Source of the DNA: an uncultured Roseburia sp.
GTDB taxonomy: Bacteria; Bacillota; Clostridia; Lachnospirales; Lachnospiraceae
Length of the DNA: 64,000 nt
Assembly (NCBI GenBank): GCA_944380515.1
Contig: CALWHT010000029.1
Coordinates: 1 to 64,000, forward strand
Direction of reading: 5' to 3'
Shown: positions 35,906 through 45,375 of the stretch, piece by piece
How positions within the stretch are numbered: position 1 is the first letter of the stretch
Layout: every line of letters starts with the position of its first letter
Notes under the pieces: model-generated
Seen by the model: the letters and a program-made list of their open reading frames with translations, nothing else
Told to the model about the DNA's origin: nothing
Databases searched by the model: none
Position numbers and translations under genes: made by a program

Positions 35906-38350
35906 TCAGCCCATGAGAACCTCAGCCTCTACGCTGCTTCCCTCGGGGGCGGGGGAGATCAGACTGCCGTCAACGGGCTTTCCATCGACTTTTACGGATA
36001 CGACACCCTTTTGTACATGCCTCGGATTCTTTACGGTGATATGATAGGTCGCTCCGCGGAAGTCACGTTTTGCTGTAAAGCCCTCCAGTGTGGAAGGAAT
36101 ACAGGGATCTACGATAAGACCGTCATAGTCGGGGCGGATGCCGAGGATATACTGGGAGACGTCGAGGAAGGTCCAGGCCGCGGTTCCGGTCAGCCAGCTG
36201 TTTTTCGCCTCGCCGAAGTTCGGTGCGTCCTTTCCTGCGATCATCTGGGAGTAGACATACGGCTCCGTGCGGTGGATTTCACTGATATCTTCAATGTAGG
36301 CGGGACAGGTCCTGGTGTAAACCTGCCATGCCCGGTTTCCTCTGCCGATGACAGTTTCCGCAATGGAAATCCAGGGATTATTGTGGCAGAAAATTCCCGC
36401 GTTTTCCTTGTATCCGGGCGGATAGGACGAGATTTCCCCGAGCTCCACGTGGTAGCGGTGGTAGGGGGGCTGCAGCAGGACAATGCCGTATTCGGTATCC
36501 AGATATTTTTCCACCGATTCCATTGCCTTTTGGCAGCAGCCTTCGCCCCGGCCGATACCCGCCATGACCCAGAAGCCCTGCGGCTCGATAAAAATCTTTC
36601 CGTCCTCACATTCCTTTGAGCCTACCTTGTTCTGGTAATGGTCATAGGCGCGCAGGAACCATTCGCCGTCCCAGCCGGCGGAAAGGACGGTCTGCTCCAT
36701 TTCGGCAATTGCCTTTTTCGCGAGGGACGCCTCCTCGTCCAGCCCACGGTGGCTGCAAATCGCTGCATAATCCCTGCCGTAGCGGACAAACATACCGGCG
36801 ATAAATACGGATTCGGCGTTCGGCCCCTCGGAGGGACCGAAGGTCTGGAAGGATTCGCCCGGCTCCGTCGAGAAGCAGTTCAGATTCAGGCAGTCATTCC
36901 AGTCCGCGCGTCCGATCAACGGCAGTCCGTGAGGCCCCAGGTGCTCCATCGTATAGTGGAAGGAGCGGCGCAGATGCTCCATAAAGGGCGCCGCTTTGGT
37001 AACGTCGCTGTCGAAGGGAGTCATTTCGTCCAGGATGGTGTAATCCCCGGTTTCTTTGATGTAGGCGGCAGCGCCGGCAATCAGCCAGAGCGGGTCGTCA
37101 TTAAAGCCGCTTCCGATGTCGGAATTTCCCTTTTTCGTCAGAGGCTGGTACTGGTGATAGGCGCTGCCGTCCTCAAACTGGGTCGCGGCAATATCAAGGA
37201 GCCGTTCCCTTGCGCGGTCGGGAATCAGATGCACAAAGCCCAAAAGATCCTGGCAGGAATCACGGAAACCCATGCCGCGCCCGATACCGGACTCAAAATA
37301 GGAGGCGGAGCGGCTCATGTTAAAGGTGACCATGCACTGATACTGGTGCCAGGTATTTACCATGCGGTCCAGCTTTTCCTCGCCGGAGGAAACCGTGAAG
37401 TGGGAGAGCAGTCCGTCCCAGTATTCCTTTAATCTGGCCAGCGCGGCGTCCGCCTTTTCGGCCGTGTCGAAGCGGGACAAAAGCTCCTCGGCACGTCTGC
37501 GGTTGATGACGCCGTCCTCGGCGCGTCCGACCCATTTTTCGTCCGCGGGGTTCTCAACATAGCCCAGAACAAAGACAAAGGTTTTGGTTTCCCCGGCAGC
37601 CAGGGTGACGTCTAACTGATGAGAGCCAATCGGCGCCCAGCCGCTCGCGACGGAATTTGTTAAGCAGCCGTTTACGACAGCCTCGGGGGCGGAATTTTCA
37701 CCGTAGGCTCCGAGGAAAGAGTCGCGGTCCGTATCAAAGCCGGCGATCGGAGCGTTGACCGCATAGACGGCATAATGATTCCTGCGCTCCCGGTATTCCG
37801 TCTTGTGATAAATGGCCGAGCCGTGGATTTCAACCTCCCCGGTTGAAAAATTGCGCTGAAAGTTTGTCATATCGTCCATTGCGTTCCAAAGGCAGAACTC
37901 CACATAAGAAAAAACGGAAAAACGTTTTTCAGAGGTCCCCTCGTTCGTCAGCGTGAGCTTTCCGACCTCACAGTTTTCACCGACCGGGACAAAGGAGGTC
38001 AGTTCTGCCGCAAGCTTGTTTTTGCTGCCGCAAAATACGGAGTAACCCATCCCATGACGGCAGCAGTAGGAGTCCAGCGGTGTCTTTGAGGGCATAAAGC
38101 CCGGGTTCCAGACGGTATCGCCGTCCTTAATATAGTAGTAATGGCCGTTGCTGTCCAAAGGTACATTGTTGTAGCGGTATCTGGTCAGCCGCAGCAGCTT
38201 TGCATCCTTATAGAAGCTGTAGCCGCCGCAGGTGTTGGAAATCAGGGAAAAGAAATTTTCCGAGCCGAGATAATTGATCCAGGGCAGCGGTGTTTTTGGT
38301 GAGGTGATGACGTACTCTTTTTTTGCGTCGTCAAAATGACCGAATTTCAT
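35906..38350 (-). CDS. Cellobiose phosphorylase (GH94)
   Basis: An 814-residue cytoplasmic glycoside phosphorylase that splits cellobiose with phosphate into glucose 1-phosphate and glucose. The N-terminus ([15 protein letters not shown]), the GMGYSVF segment and the [15 protein letters not shown] block match cellobiose phosphorylases of Ruminococcus and Clostridium as I know them; the catalytic Asp is in ADWNDCL (about residue 486). I chose ATG 38350, preceded by a strong GGAGG site; the frame is open for another 68 codons upstream but those run through the promoter. Divergent from a LacI regulator and sugar transporter. Other GH94 specificities (cellodextrin, chitobiose) are less likely by length and sequence. 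Confidence 0.92.
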   Translation of the reverse strand: MKFGHFDDAKKEYVITSPKTPLPWINYLGSENFFSLISNTCGGYSFYKDAKLLRLTRYRYNNVPLDSNGHYYYIKDGDTVWNPGFMPSKTPLDSYCCRHGMGYSVFCGSKNKLAAELTSFVPVGENCEVGKLTLTNEGTSEKRFSVFSYVEFCLWNAMDDMTNFQRNFSTGEVEIHGSAIYHKTEYRERRNHYAVYAVNAPIAGFDTDRDSFLGAYGENSAPEAVVNGCLTNSVASGWAPIGSHQLDVTLAAGETKTFVFVLGYVENPADEKWVGRAEDGVINRRRAEELLSRFDTAEKADAALARLKEYWDGLLSHFTVSSGEEKLDRMVNTWHQYQCMVTFNMSRSASYFESGIGRGMGFRDSCQDLLGFVHLIPDRARERLLDIAATQFEDGSAYHQYQPLTKKGNSDIGSGFNDDPLWLIAGAAAYIKETGDYTILDEMTPFDSDVTKAAPFMEHLRRSFHYTMEHLGPHGLPLIGRADWNDCLNLNCFSTEPGESFQTFGPSEGPNAESVFIAGMFVRYGRDYAAICSHRGLDEEASLAKKAIAEMEQTVLSAGWDGEWFLRAYDHYQNKVGSKECEDGKIFIEPQGFWVMAGIGRGEGCCQKAMESVEKYLDTEYGIVLLQPPYHRYHVELGEISSYPPGYKENAGIFCHNNPWISIAETVIGRGNRAWQVYTRTCPAYIEDISEIHRTEPYVYSQMIAGKDAPNFGEAKNSWLTGTAAWTFLDVSQYILGIRPDYDGLIVDPCIPSTLEGFTAKRDFRGATYHITVKNPRHVQKGVVSVKVDGKPVDGSLISPAPEGSSVEAEVLMG

Positions 38351-38393
38351 ATTAAATTCCTCCGTTTGCTTTTTGTTACGATAAGTACTGTTT

Positions 38394-38407
38394 CGAAAAC
38401 GATTAAG
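38394..38407. promoter_or_regulatory. LacI-type operator, site 1
   Basis: CGAAAACGATTAAG, containing the LacI-family core AAACGATT with a central CG. It lies 20 bp downstream of the -10 box of the phosphorylase promoter, where a bound repressor would block transcription. Confidence 0.65.
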
Positions 38408-38426
38408 TAACGAATTTCTAAATAGA

Positions 38427-38455
38427 AGTATATAATTGAAAAAGTGAAAAATCAA
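38427..38455 (-). promoter_or_regulatory. Promoter of the cellobiose phosphorylase gene
   Basis: On the minus strand TTGATT (38455-38450) and TATACT (38432-38427) are separated by 17 bp, 77 bp upstream of the phosphorylase start codon. Confidence 0.7.
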
Positions 38456-38563
38456 CCAAAAAACTGAAATATATGCAAAAATAGCAGATTGAACAAAAAC
38501 AGTGGGGTGATATCGGGGAAAACAACGAAAGCAGGATTGAGAACCGAAAATCATTGTAATTTA

Positions 38564-38577
38564 CGAAAACGTATAAG
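38564..38577. promoter_or_regulatory. LacI-type operator, site 2
   Basis: CGAAAACGTATAAG, a near copy of site 1, located between the two divergent promoters. Together with sites 1 and 3 it could allow looping by a LacI-family protein. Confidence 0.55.
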
Positions 38578-38687
38578 AAATAAGCAAAAAGTACCATAAA
38601 AACAGAGAAAAAGTGTAATTATTAATGTAAATATGCACAAAAATTCATGCAAAAAAGTGTTAAACACGACGAAATGACAAAAACAGG

Positions 38688-38716
38688 TTGCATTTTGCAG
38701 TGACAAGGAATATAGT
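38688..38716 (+). promoter_or_regulatory. Promoter of the LacI-family regulator
   Basis: TTGCAT (38688-38693) and TATAGT (38711-38716) with a 17-bp spacer, 67 bp upstream of the regulator start codon. Confidence 0.7.
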
Positions 38717-38723
38717 AAAAGTA

Positions 38724-38737
38724 CGAAAACGATTAAG
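38724..38737. promoter_or_regulatory. LacI-type operator, site 3
   Basis: CGAAAACGATTAAG, identical to site 1, overlapping the predicted transcription start of the regulator gene. This suggests autorepression. Confidence 0.65.
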
Positions 38738-38754
38738 AAATAAACGAAACATCT

Positions 38755-38768
38755 CGTTTTCGAAAACA
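38755..38768. promoter_or_regulatory. LacI-type operator, site 4
   Basis: CGTTTTCGAAAACA, containing the perfect 10-bp palindrome TTTTCGAAAA (38757-38766), lies just upstream of the regulator's ribosome-binding site. Confidence 0.5.
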
Positions 38769-38782
38769 GGCTGGAGGATCTC

Positions 38783-39799
38783 ATGGTATCTTTAAAAACG
38801 ATTGCGGAGAAATGCGGCGTATCGACTGCCACCGTAAGCAAGGCTTTAAATAACCAGAAGGATATCAGTGAGGAGACAAAGAGTCGGATAAAAAAGACGG
38901 CGGAAGCGCTCGGATATTTTCCGAATGCGGCGGCAAGGGCTCTTAAGACAAACCGTTCCTATAATATAGGAGTGCTTTTTGAGGAGGAAGCGGGAAGCGG
39001 ACTGACCCATGAGTACTTTTCGGGAGTCTTAAACGGACTGAAGGTTCAGGCTGAAAAGCAGGGTTATGATATTACCTTTATCAATACCTGCTTTGAAAAT
39101 CGGAAGATGTCCTACTATGAGCATTGCAGATACCGGAATTTTGAGGGAGTTGCAATTGTCTGCGCGGATTTTAACGACCCGGACGTCATGGAACTGATGA
39201 ATGGGACCATCCCGGTTGTGACCATTGACTATGTACATCATAACTGTACGGCAGTCTGCTCGAACAACATTCAGGGGATGGAAGACCTTGTCAAATACAT
39301 ATACGGGCAGGGACACCGGAAAATTGCATACATTCACGGGCAGAAGGCTTCCTATGTTACAAAGGACCGTCTTGCCAGCTTTTATCGGACGATGGATGAA
39401 CTCGGCCTTGCGGTGCCGGATGAATATATCCGCACGGCGGATTATCTGGAGACGAAGGGGGCGGAAATACAGACCAGGGAACTTTTAAATCTGAAGGACC
39501 CGCCGTCCTGCATTATCTATCCCGACGACACATCCCTGATCGGGGGAAGGAATGTCATTATAGAAATGGGGCTTCGGATTCCGAAAGATATTTCCATTGC
39601 GGGCTATGACGGCACAAGGATGTCGCAGCTTTTACATCCGAGGCTTACGACGATCCGGCAGGATACGGAGCTGATCGGGGGAGAGGCGGCAAAAAGGCTG
39701 ATCAGTTCTATTGAAAGACCGCGAACAACTCTCATTGAGAGAGTCGTTATAGAAGGAATTTTAGTGCAGGGGCAGTCCGTTGGACGCATCAACTGTTAG
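38783..39799 (+). CDS. LacI/GalR-family transcriptional regulator of the cellobiose locus
   Basis: A 338-residue repressor with an N-terminal LacI helix-turn-helix (LKTIAEKCGVSTATVSKAL, residues 4-22), the hinge region ARALKTNRS, and a periplasmic-binding-protein-like effector domain (about 60-335). The ligand is probably cellobiose or a breakdown product, judged from the divergent phosphorylase and the downstream transporter. Four CGAAAACG-type operators lie in the shared 432-bp intergenic region. ATG start with a GGAGG site 8 bp upstream. Confidence 0.92.
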   Translation: MVSLKTIAEKCGVSTATVSKALNNQKDISEETKSRIKKTAEALGYFPNAAARALKTNRSYNIGVLFEEEAGSGLTHEYFSGVLNGLKVQAEKQGYDITFINTCFENRKMSYYEHCRYRNFEGVAIVCADFNDPDVMELMNGTIPVVTIDYVHHNCTAVCSNNIQGMEDLVKYIYGQGHRKIAYIHGQKASYVTKDRLASFYRTMDELGLAVPDEYIRTADYLETKGAEIQTRELLNLKDPPSCIIYPDDTSLIGGRNVIIEMGLRIPKDISIAGYDGTRMSQLLHPRLTTIRQDTELIGGEAAKRLISSIERPRTTLIERVVIEGILVQGQSVGRINC

Positions 39800-39894
39800 G
39801 TGTCCGGCATTTTTGCAGAAATGCAGGCGGAATATGCGGGCATGAATTCCAATCCATTACTATTTTTAACAAGTATTAAGAAGGAGGGTTTTCT

Positions 39895-41319
39895 ATGAAA
39901 AAGAAAATCGTGAGTGCAATTCTTTGCACGGCAATGGCAGTAACTATGATGGCAGGCTGCGGAAATAACACAAGCACAAACGCGGCTGCGGATAAAGGCG
40001 CAGCGGCAGAGGACGGTGCGGCTGCCGATACTGCAGCGGAGGAAACACCCGCTGCGGATGAGAGCGCGGATGCGTCGTCGGATGAGGGCAGCGTTTTGAA
40101 CATTTACTGCTGGAACGAAGAATTTAAAAGCCGTATTACAGACCACTATCCGGATTATACGGAGGTGGATGCTACCACAGGTACGATTGGCGACGTTACC
40201 GTAAAGTGGAATATCACGCCGAATGATGATAACGCATATCAGAACAATCTGGACGCAACGCTGTTAAAGCAGGCGGACGCGGCGGCAGACGATAAAATTG
40301 ATATCTTTTTGGTGGAAGCCGATTACGCGTTAAAATATGTTGACACCGAATACACCATGGCAGTCAGCGATCTGGGAATTACCGACGATGATCTTGCAAA
40401 CCAGTATCAGTACACGAAGGACATTGTAACCGATTCCAACGGTGTGTTAAAGGGTGTTTCCTGGCAGGGCTGCCCGGGCGTTATGTTCTATAGCCGTGAG
40501 GCCGCAAAGGAGATTCTCGGAACGGATGACCCCGCGGAGGTGCAGACCTATGTAGACACCTGGGATAAGTTTAACCAGACGGCAGCGCTTGCCTATGCCG
40601 CGGGTTATCAGATGACATCCTCCGTGAATGATACCTACCGTGTTTATTCGAATAACGTAACCTCGAAATGGGTTGAGGACGGCAAGATTAATATCGACGA
40701 CAACATCATGCAGTGGGTAGAAGATTCCAAGGAACTGGTAGATGCGGGAGAGACGGGAACGCATGAGCTTTGGAGCGACGACTGGAGCAAGGGCTTTTAT
40801 CCGGAAGGAAAGGTATTCTGCTACTTTGGGCCGGCATGGCTTGTAAACTTCAGCATGGCTGCGGATACCGAGGGAAGTATCGGAAATCAGGGCGGCTGGG
40901 GAGCAACCGAGGGACCGCAGGGCTTCTTCTGGGGAGGAACCTGGATTTGCGCGGCAGCGGGAACCGATAATGCAAGCCTGGTAAAGGATATTATGCTTCA
41001 GATGACAACCAACGAGGACATTATGAAAGAAATCGTTGTGGATGATGATGATTTTGTAAACAATAAGCCGGTTATGGAAGCAATGGCAGAAGATACGAGC
41101 TATTCCAGCCAGATTCTCGGCGGACAGAATCCTCTCGGCATTTATTGCGCAGGTGTTGAGAATCTTGATCTGAGCAACCTTTCCGCATATGACCAGGGCT
41201 GCAATGAGGAATTCCAGAATGCGATGAAGAATTACTTCGAGGGCAGCACCGATCTGGACGGAGCGCTGGATCTGTTCTACAAGGCAGTTGTGGAGAAATA
41301 CCCGGAGCTCACATATTAA
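39895..41319 (+). CDS. Carbohydrate ABC transporter substrate-binding lipoprotein
   Basis: A 474-residue family 1-type sugar-binding lipoprotein. The signal peptide ends in the lipobox MMAGC with lipidated Cys22, followed by an Ala/Asp-rich linker (about 25-65) and a two-lobe binding fold. By context it captures cellobiose or short cello-oligosaccharides. It follows the regulator by 95 bp with a strong AAGGAGGG site; the two permeases come next. Confidence 0.9.
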   Translation: MKKKIVSAILCTAMAVTMMAGCGNNTSTNAAADKGAAAEDGAAADTAAEETPAADESADASSDEGSVLNIYCWNEEFKSRITDHYPDYTEVDATTGTIGDVTVKWNITPNDDNAYQNNLDATLLKQADAAADDKIDIFLVEADYALKYVDTEYTMAVSDLGITDDDLANQYQYTKDIVTDSNGVLKGVSWQGCPGVMFYSREAAKEILGTDDPAEVQTYVDTWDKFNQTAALAYAAGYQMTSSVNDTYRVYSNNVTSKWVEDGKINIDDNIMQWVEDSKELVDAGETGTHELWSDDWSKGFYPEGKVFCYFGPAWLVNFSMAADTEGSIGNQGGWGATEGPQGFFWGGTWICAAAGTDNASLVKDIMLQMTTNEDIMKEIVVDDDDFVNNKPVMEAMAEDTSYSSQILGGQNPLGIYCAGVENLDLSNLSAYDQGCNEEFQNAMKNYFEGSTDLDGALDLFYKAVVEKYPELTY

Positions 41320-41353
41320 ATAAGTAACGCAGACGATTAGGAGATCAAAAAGA

Positions 41354-41399
41354 AAGCCTCGCCTGCCGTACCGTAAGGGAGGCGGGCGGGGCTTATTTT
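41354..41399 (+). terminator. Hairpin between binding protein and permease genes
   Basis: AAGCCTCGCCTGCC (41354-41367) pairs with GGCGGGCGGGGCTT (41381-41394) using two G-U pairs, followed by ATTTTG. Such intercistronic hairpins often let the binding protein be made in excess over the permeases. Confidence 0.6.
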
Positions 41400-41472
41400 G
41401 TCACATGGAAAATTCAGAAATATTTCTGTTCAGCGGTTTTGGCGCCGGCAGAAAGAAAGAGGTCAGATAGAT

Positions 41473-42387
41473 ATGAGGAAAAGCAAAGGAAAGGTGGTCA
41501 GATATAATAAATGGGGGTACATCTTTTTGCTTCCGTTTATTCTGGTGTATGTGGTATTTCAGCTTATCCCGCTGGTGAATACGATATATAACAGCTTTTT
41601 TGAAAATTATATGTCGGGACTGACGCAGATTGGTCCGAACTTTGTGGGGCTGGAAAATTATAAAAAGCTGTTTTCGGAAGGCGACATCTGGGTTTATGCG
41701 AAAAATACCATGGTGCTGTGGATTATGTGCTTTATACCGCAGATCATCCTGTCATTATTGTTGGGCGCGTGGTTTTCAGATGTGAGGCTCAAGCTGAAGG
41801 GAGCAAGGTTTTTTAAAACTGTGATTTATCTGCCGAACCTGATTATGGCATCCGCGTTTTCTATGCTGTTTTTTACCCTGTTTTCCGATGGGGGACCGAT
41901 CAATTCTCTGCTGATGCAAATCGGGTTTATCGATGAGCCGTATAAATTCCTTTCCAATACGGGAAGCGCAAGAGGGCTGATCGCTCTGATGAACTGCCTG
42001 ATGTGGTTTGGAAATACGACGATTCTTTTGATGGCGGGCATGATGGGAATCGACACGTCGCTGTTTGAGGCGGCTGAGGTGGACGGGGCGACATCCGCGC
42101 AGGTATTTTTCCGGATTACGCTGCCGCTGCTGCGCCCGATTCTGGTGTATGTGGTGATTACCTCCTTAATCGGCGGTCTGCAGCTGTTTGATGTGCCGCA
42201 GATTCTGACAAACGGAACCGGAGACCCGATGCGCTCCACAATGACGCTGATTATGTTCCTGAATAAGCATTTGTACAGTAAGAATTATGGTATGGCGGGA
42301 GCTCTGTCCGTAATCCTGTTTATTATCACCGGCATCTTAAGCCTGATTGTATTTAAGGTGACCGGAAATGATAAGAGAAAGGGGTGA
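41473..42387 (+). CDS. Carbohydrate ABC transporter permease, MalF type
   Basis: A 304-residue inner-membrane permease with six predicted helices and the EAA loop for ATPase docking (EAAEVDGATSAQVFFRITLP, about 200-219). I chose ATG 41473 (MRKSKGK), which has an AGAGGT site and lies after the hairpin; the frame is open from 41398 but runs through the hairpin. Partner of the next permease. Confidence 0.9.
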   Translation: MRKSKGKVVRYNKWGYIFLLPFILVYVVFQLIPLVNTIYNSFFENYMSGLTQIGPNFVGLENYKKLFSEGDIWVYAKNTMVLWIMCFIPQIILSLLLGAWFSDVRLKLKGARFFKTVIYLPNLIMASAFSMLFFTLFSDGGPINSLLMQIGFIDEPYKFLSNTGSARGLIALMNCLMWFGNTTILLMAGMMGIDTSLFEAAEVDGATSAQVFFRITLPLLRPILVYVVITSLIGGLQLFDVPQILTNGTGDPMRSTMTLIMFLNKHLYSKNYGMAGALSVILFIITGILSLIVFKVTGNDKRKG

Positions 42388-42392
42388 GAGGG

Positions 42393-43253
42393 ATGAATGA
42401 AAATCTGGGACTGAAAAAGGGAATCGGGCTACATGCCAGAAGGGTCATTGCATACGTGGTGCTGATCATTATTACATTTTTTTGCCTGTTCTGGTTTTAT
42501 ATTTTGTTTATCAATGCGACAAGATCCAACGGGGAATTGCAGGCAGGGTTTACCCTGCTGCCAAGCACCCATCTGCTGGAGAACTGGACGAATCTTGTAA
42601 ACGGGACGCTTCCGGTATGGAACGGACTTATCAACAGCTTAATTGTCTCGTCGGCGAGTGCCGTGCTGAGCGTTTATTTTTCCACGATGACAGCTTACGC
42701 GATCCATGCCTATGAATTTCGGCTCAAAAAATTTATTTATCCGTTTATCCTGATGGTTATGATGATCCCGACCCAGGTGACGGCGCTCGGCTTTATCAAC
42801 CTGGTGTCTGATATGGGGCTGGAGGATTCGTTTATTCCTCTGATCGTGCCGACGATTGCGGCGCCGGTTACATTCTTTTACATGAAACAGTATATGGAGA
42901 GCACACTGCCGCTGTCTTTGATCGAGGCTGCCCGGATTGACGGCTCCGGGGAGTTCCGCACCTTCAATGCCATCGTACTTCCGCTGATGAAGCCGGCAAT
43001 CGCCGTGCAGGCAATTTTTACCTTTGTCAGCAGCTGGAACAACTACTTTACTCCGGCGTTGATTCTGCATGAAGACAGGAAAAAAACGCTGCCGATTCTG
43101 ATCGCACAGCTTCGTGCGGCAGACTGGCTGAAATTCGATATGGGGCAGGTGTATGTGATGATTGCCTTTTCTATCTTCCCCGTGATCATTGTTTATCTTA
43201 TCCTGTCAAAGCATATCGTACAGGGGGTGGCGCTGGGAAGCGTGAAGGGATAG
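42393..43253 (+). CDS. Carbohydrate ABC transporter permease, MalG type
   Basis: A 286-residue permease with six membrane helices and an EAA loop (EAARIDGSGEFRTFNAIVLP, about 183-202). ATG 42393 lies five bases after the previous stop with an AAAGGGG site. No ATPase gene follows, so the transporter probably uses a shared MsmK-like ATPase encoded elsewhere, as is common in Firmicutes. Confidence 0.9.
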   Translation: MNENLGLKKGIGLHARRVIAYVVLIIITFFCLFWFYILFINATRSNGELQAGFTLLPSTHLLENWTNLVNGTLPVWNGLINSLIVSSASAVLSVYFSTMTAYAIHAYEFRLKKFIYPFILMVMMIPTQVTALGFINLVSDMGLEDSFIPLIVPTIAAPVTFFYMKQYMESTLPLSLIEAARIDGSGEFRTFNAIVLPLMKPAIAVQAIFTFVSSWNNYFTPALILHEDRKKTLPILIAQLRAADWLKFDMGQVYVMIAFSIFPVIIVYLILSKHIVQGVALGSVKG

Positions 43254-43316
43254 ATAATCTGTTACGAATAAAATTGGGCTGTCTGAAAAATACTGGAAAT
43301 ATCGGGCGGAGTATGC

Positions 43317-43322
43317 TATACT
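43317..43322 (+). promoter_or_regulatory. Extended -10 promoter before the 44-aa membrane peptide
   Basis: TATACT preceded by TGC (TG-extended -10) lies 66 bp upstream of the small ORF. A -35 is not evident. Confidence 0.45.
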
Positions 43323-43388
43323 TGCCGTAGTGTATCGGCTGGGAGGCGTATGCATCCTGAGATTGACGAATGGTAGGAGATAGAAGGT

Positions 43389-43523
43389 ATGACAGAGAGC
43401 GGATTATTGATTTTTCTCGGAGCTTTAATTTTACTGGTAATCATTGCTGCCGTGATTGCGGTAGTGTCTGCCGTGTCAGGCACGGCCGCGGCAATCGCCG
43501 ATGAAGAGGACGGAGAAGATTGA
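43389..43523 (+). CDS. 44-aa single-pass membrane peptide
   Basis: A 44-codon ORF starting at ATG 43389 with a TAGGAGA site about ten bases upstream, ending at TGA 43521-43523. The peptide has a 22-residue hydrophobic helix (about 5-34, rich in Leu, Ile, Val, Ala) and an acidic C-terminal tail (DEEDGED). It has an extended -10 element upstream and a strong terminator downstream, so it is an independent unit. I do not recognise it; type-I-toxin-like or regulatory membrane peptides are possible, but no antisense RNA was identified. Confidence 0.55.
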   Translation: MTESGLLIFLGALILLVIIAAVIAVVSAVSGTAAAIADEEDGED

Positions 43524-43550
43524 CAGGAGGGCGGAAGAATGCTGCCGCCG

Positions 43551-43588
43551 AAAAAAGAATCCTGCTGTGCGGCAGGATTCTTTTTTTT
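43551..43588. terminator. Strong bidirectional terminator
   Basis: AAAAAAGAATCCTGC (43551-43565) and its complement (43572-43586) form a perfect stem with a 6-nt loop and T-runs in both directions. It separates the 44-aa ORF from the convergent oxidoreductase gene. Confidence 0.9.
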
Positions 43589-43602
43589 GCGGGATTCGGG
43601 TG

Positions 43603-44829
43603 TCAAATGCACGTTTTACTTTTCACATATTCGTCCATCGCGTCCGCAATCATTTTGGAATATTTTACCGCTTCCACGACGGTCTTTGCCCCCGTCACCA
43701 CGTCCCCGGAGGCGAAAATTCCCTCCATCGTGGTCTCTCCCTTTTCGTTTGTCTTAAGCAGTCCGCGGTCGTCCACCTCAAGCTGTTTGTCCCGGTTTAC
43801 AAGACGGTCCTGAGGCCCCTGTGAGATAGAGATAATGACGCTGTCCGCCGGTACGAAGCGGGCGGTTTCCTCATGCTTTACCAGTTTCCCGTCTTCCGTC
43901 CATTCCACATCGCAGATGATAAGCCCCTCATCTTTAATCTCCAGTGCGGTCTGTAAGTACTCAAATGAAACGCCGTCTATCATTGCGTATTCCACTTCCT
44001 TTGGGGAGGCTGCCGGCGTCTTCGTGATGGAGTAAACCGTAACATGCTGGGAGCCTTTTCGGATGGCTGTCCGTGCCACGTCCATGGCCGCGTTTCCGGC
44101 TCCGATGACGACGACCGTATCGCCCAGATCAAAGACGTCCGGGTTATTCAGATAATTGATTCCGTAGTGTACATTTCCGAGTGTCTCTCCCGGTATATTT
44201 AATTTATAGGGGCGCCATGTTCCCGTCCCGATAAAAACGGCATCATATCCGTCTGCCAGCAGATCCTGAACTCCGGTGGAGCCTCCGAGGGCAAAGTTCG
44301 GACGGAACATGATGCCGAGCTCCTTCATTTTTACATAGTACCGGTCCAGTATGGATTTGGGAAGACGGAATTCCGGAATCCCGTACCGCAGAATACCGCC
44401 TATCTTTTCGCGGACTTCGAATATTGTTACCTTATAGCCTCTGCATGCCATCAGAATCGCGATGGTAATTCCTGCGGGACCGGCACCTACGACGCCGATG
44501 CGGTGTCCGTTCCAGGGCTCTTTTTTCAGCTTCATTTTGTCAAAGCTCGTATCGGAAATATAATTTTCAATGGATGAAATGTGAACCGGTTCGCCCTTTA
44601 TGCCCTTTACACAATGACCCTCGCACTGCTTGTCATGGTCACAGACAAGTGAACAGATGACGGAGAGCGGATTGTTTTGAAATACCAGCTCCGCCGCATC
44701 ATTCATCTGTCCGGCGAGGAACAGTTGTATCATCTCGGGAATGGGCGTATGGATGGGGCATCCCTCCCGGCATCTTGGCTTTTTACAGTTGAGGCATCGT
44801 TTTGCTTCATCGATTGCATGTAGTCCCAT
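43603..44829 (-). CDS. NAD(P)-dependent oxidoreductase, glutamate synthase small-subunit-like (GltD/NfnB family)
   Basis: A 408-residue flavoprotein with an N-terminal Fe-S helical domain (CLNCKKPRC, CPIHTPIP, CSLVCDHDKQCEGHC) followed by two dinucleotide-binding folds: FAD-binding GVVGAGPAGI (about 110-119) and NAD(P)-binding VVIGAGNAAMD (about 240-250). The family transfers electrons between pyridine nucleotides and partner enzymes. No glutamate synthase large subunit, NfnA or dihydropyrimidine dehydrogenase partner lies alongside, so its role is open. Start ATG 44829 has an AGGAG site. Confidence 0.88.
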   Translation of the reverse strand: MGLHAIDEAKRCLNCKKPRCREGCPIHTPIPEMIQLFLAGQMNDAAELVFQNNPLSVICSLVCDHDKQCEGHCVKGIKGEPVHISSIENYISDTSFDKMKLKKEPWNGHRIGVVGAGPAGITIAILMACRGYKVTIFEVREKIGGILRYGIPEFRLPKSILDRYYVKMKELGIMFRPNFALGGSTGVQDLLADGYDAVFIGTGTWRPYKLNIPGETLGNVHYGINYLNNPDVFDLGDTVVVIGAGNAAMDVARTAIRKGSQHVTVYSITKTPAASPKEVEYAMIDGVSFEYLQTALEIKDEGLIICDVEWTEDGKLVKHEETARFVPADSVIISISQGPQDRLVNRDKQLEVDDRGLLKTNEKGETTMEGIFASGDVVTGAKTVVEAVKYSKMIADAMDEYVKSKTCI

Positions 44830-44923
44830 GTTTGTATCACTCCTGTTATTGATTTGCTATTTTTATTTTGCCATGAAAAAATAAAAAATCAACAATTGTT
44901 ATTTTATTAACTATTTTTTTGCC

Positions 44924-44952
44924 TTGACAAATGCAAAAACCCCACGTATGAT
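44924..44952 (+). promoter_or_regulatory. Promoter of the valS T-box transcript
   Basis: Perfect TTGACA (44924-44929) and TATGAT (44947-44952) with a 17-bp spacer immediately precede the T-box leader. Confidence 0.85.
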
Positions 44953-44969
44953 AGAAACAACCATAAATC

Positions 44970-45279
44970 AAAGGTGTTGAGAAAGAGGAGTACATGCAGA
45001 CTCTTTTCAGAGAGGGAAGCCCGCCGGCTGTAAGGCATCCCAAAGAAAGCTGTGTGGAAGGTAGCTTTTGAACCGAAGCGCCGAGAAAGCGTGCCGGGTA
45101 CGGCAGGCGTAAGCGCTTACGTGTAATCTACGTTACAGGATTGCCGGTGAATCATCAGAGGTTCTCTAAGAGACGACACTGTGACGACCGGAGCGAGATT
45201 GCCGCATTTACGGTGAACAAAGGTGGTACCGCGATTATATCGCCCTTTACAGTTTTAAGACTGTAAAGGGCGTTTTTTT
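44970..45279 (+). promoter_or_regulatory. T-box riboswitch controlling valS
   Basis: The leader contains a stem I start (GAGGAGTA), a likely AG-bulge/GGGAAGC region, the conserved T-box core AAAGGTGGTACCGCG (45219-45233) and an intrinsic terminator: CGCCCTTTACAGT (45241-45253) with ACTGTAAAGGGCG (45260-45272) and seven T's. Uncharged tRNA-Val binding should favour read-through into valS. A GTA (valine) triplet at 45061-45063 is positioned where the specifier is expected; this assignment is by eye. Confidence 0.9.
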
Positions 45280-45281
45280 AT

Positions 45282-45299
45282 GTGCGCCTGGCGGCGCAC
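45282..45299. repeat. Dispersed 18-bp hairpin repeat, copy 2
   Basis: Identical to GTGCGCCTGGCGGCGCAC at 33856-33873 and again placed directly after a terminator T-run. It begins a GC-rich insert (45281-45400) that separates the T-box terminator from valS. Confidence 0.75.
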
Positions 45300-45375
45300 A
45301 TAAAAAAAGCCCTCCGGGCAGGAGCGCACTGCGGCGGAGGAGAAGAATGCCGCCGATGCGGCCCGCCGCAGGCGG

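Noticed and set aside
38351-38554. 68-codon upstream extension of the cellobiose phosphorylase frame
   Set aside because: The extension covers the promoter and an operator, and the strong GGAGG site with the family-typical start lies at 38350.
44891-44900. AACAATTGTT palindrome between the oxidoreductase and valS T-box as a regulator site
   Set aside because: It is short, in very AT-rich sequence and expected by chance; no promoter element aligns with it convincingly.
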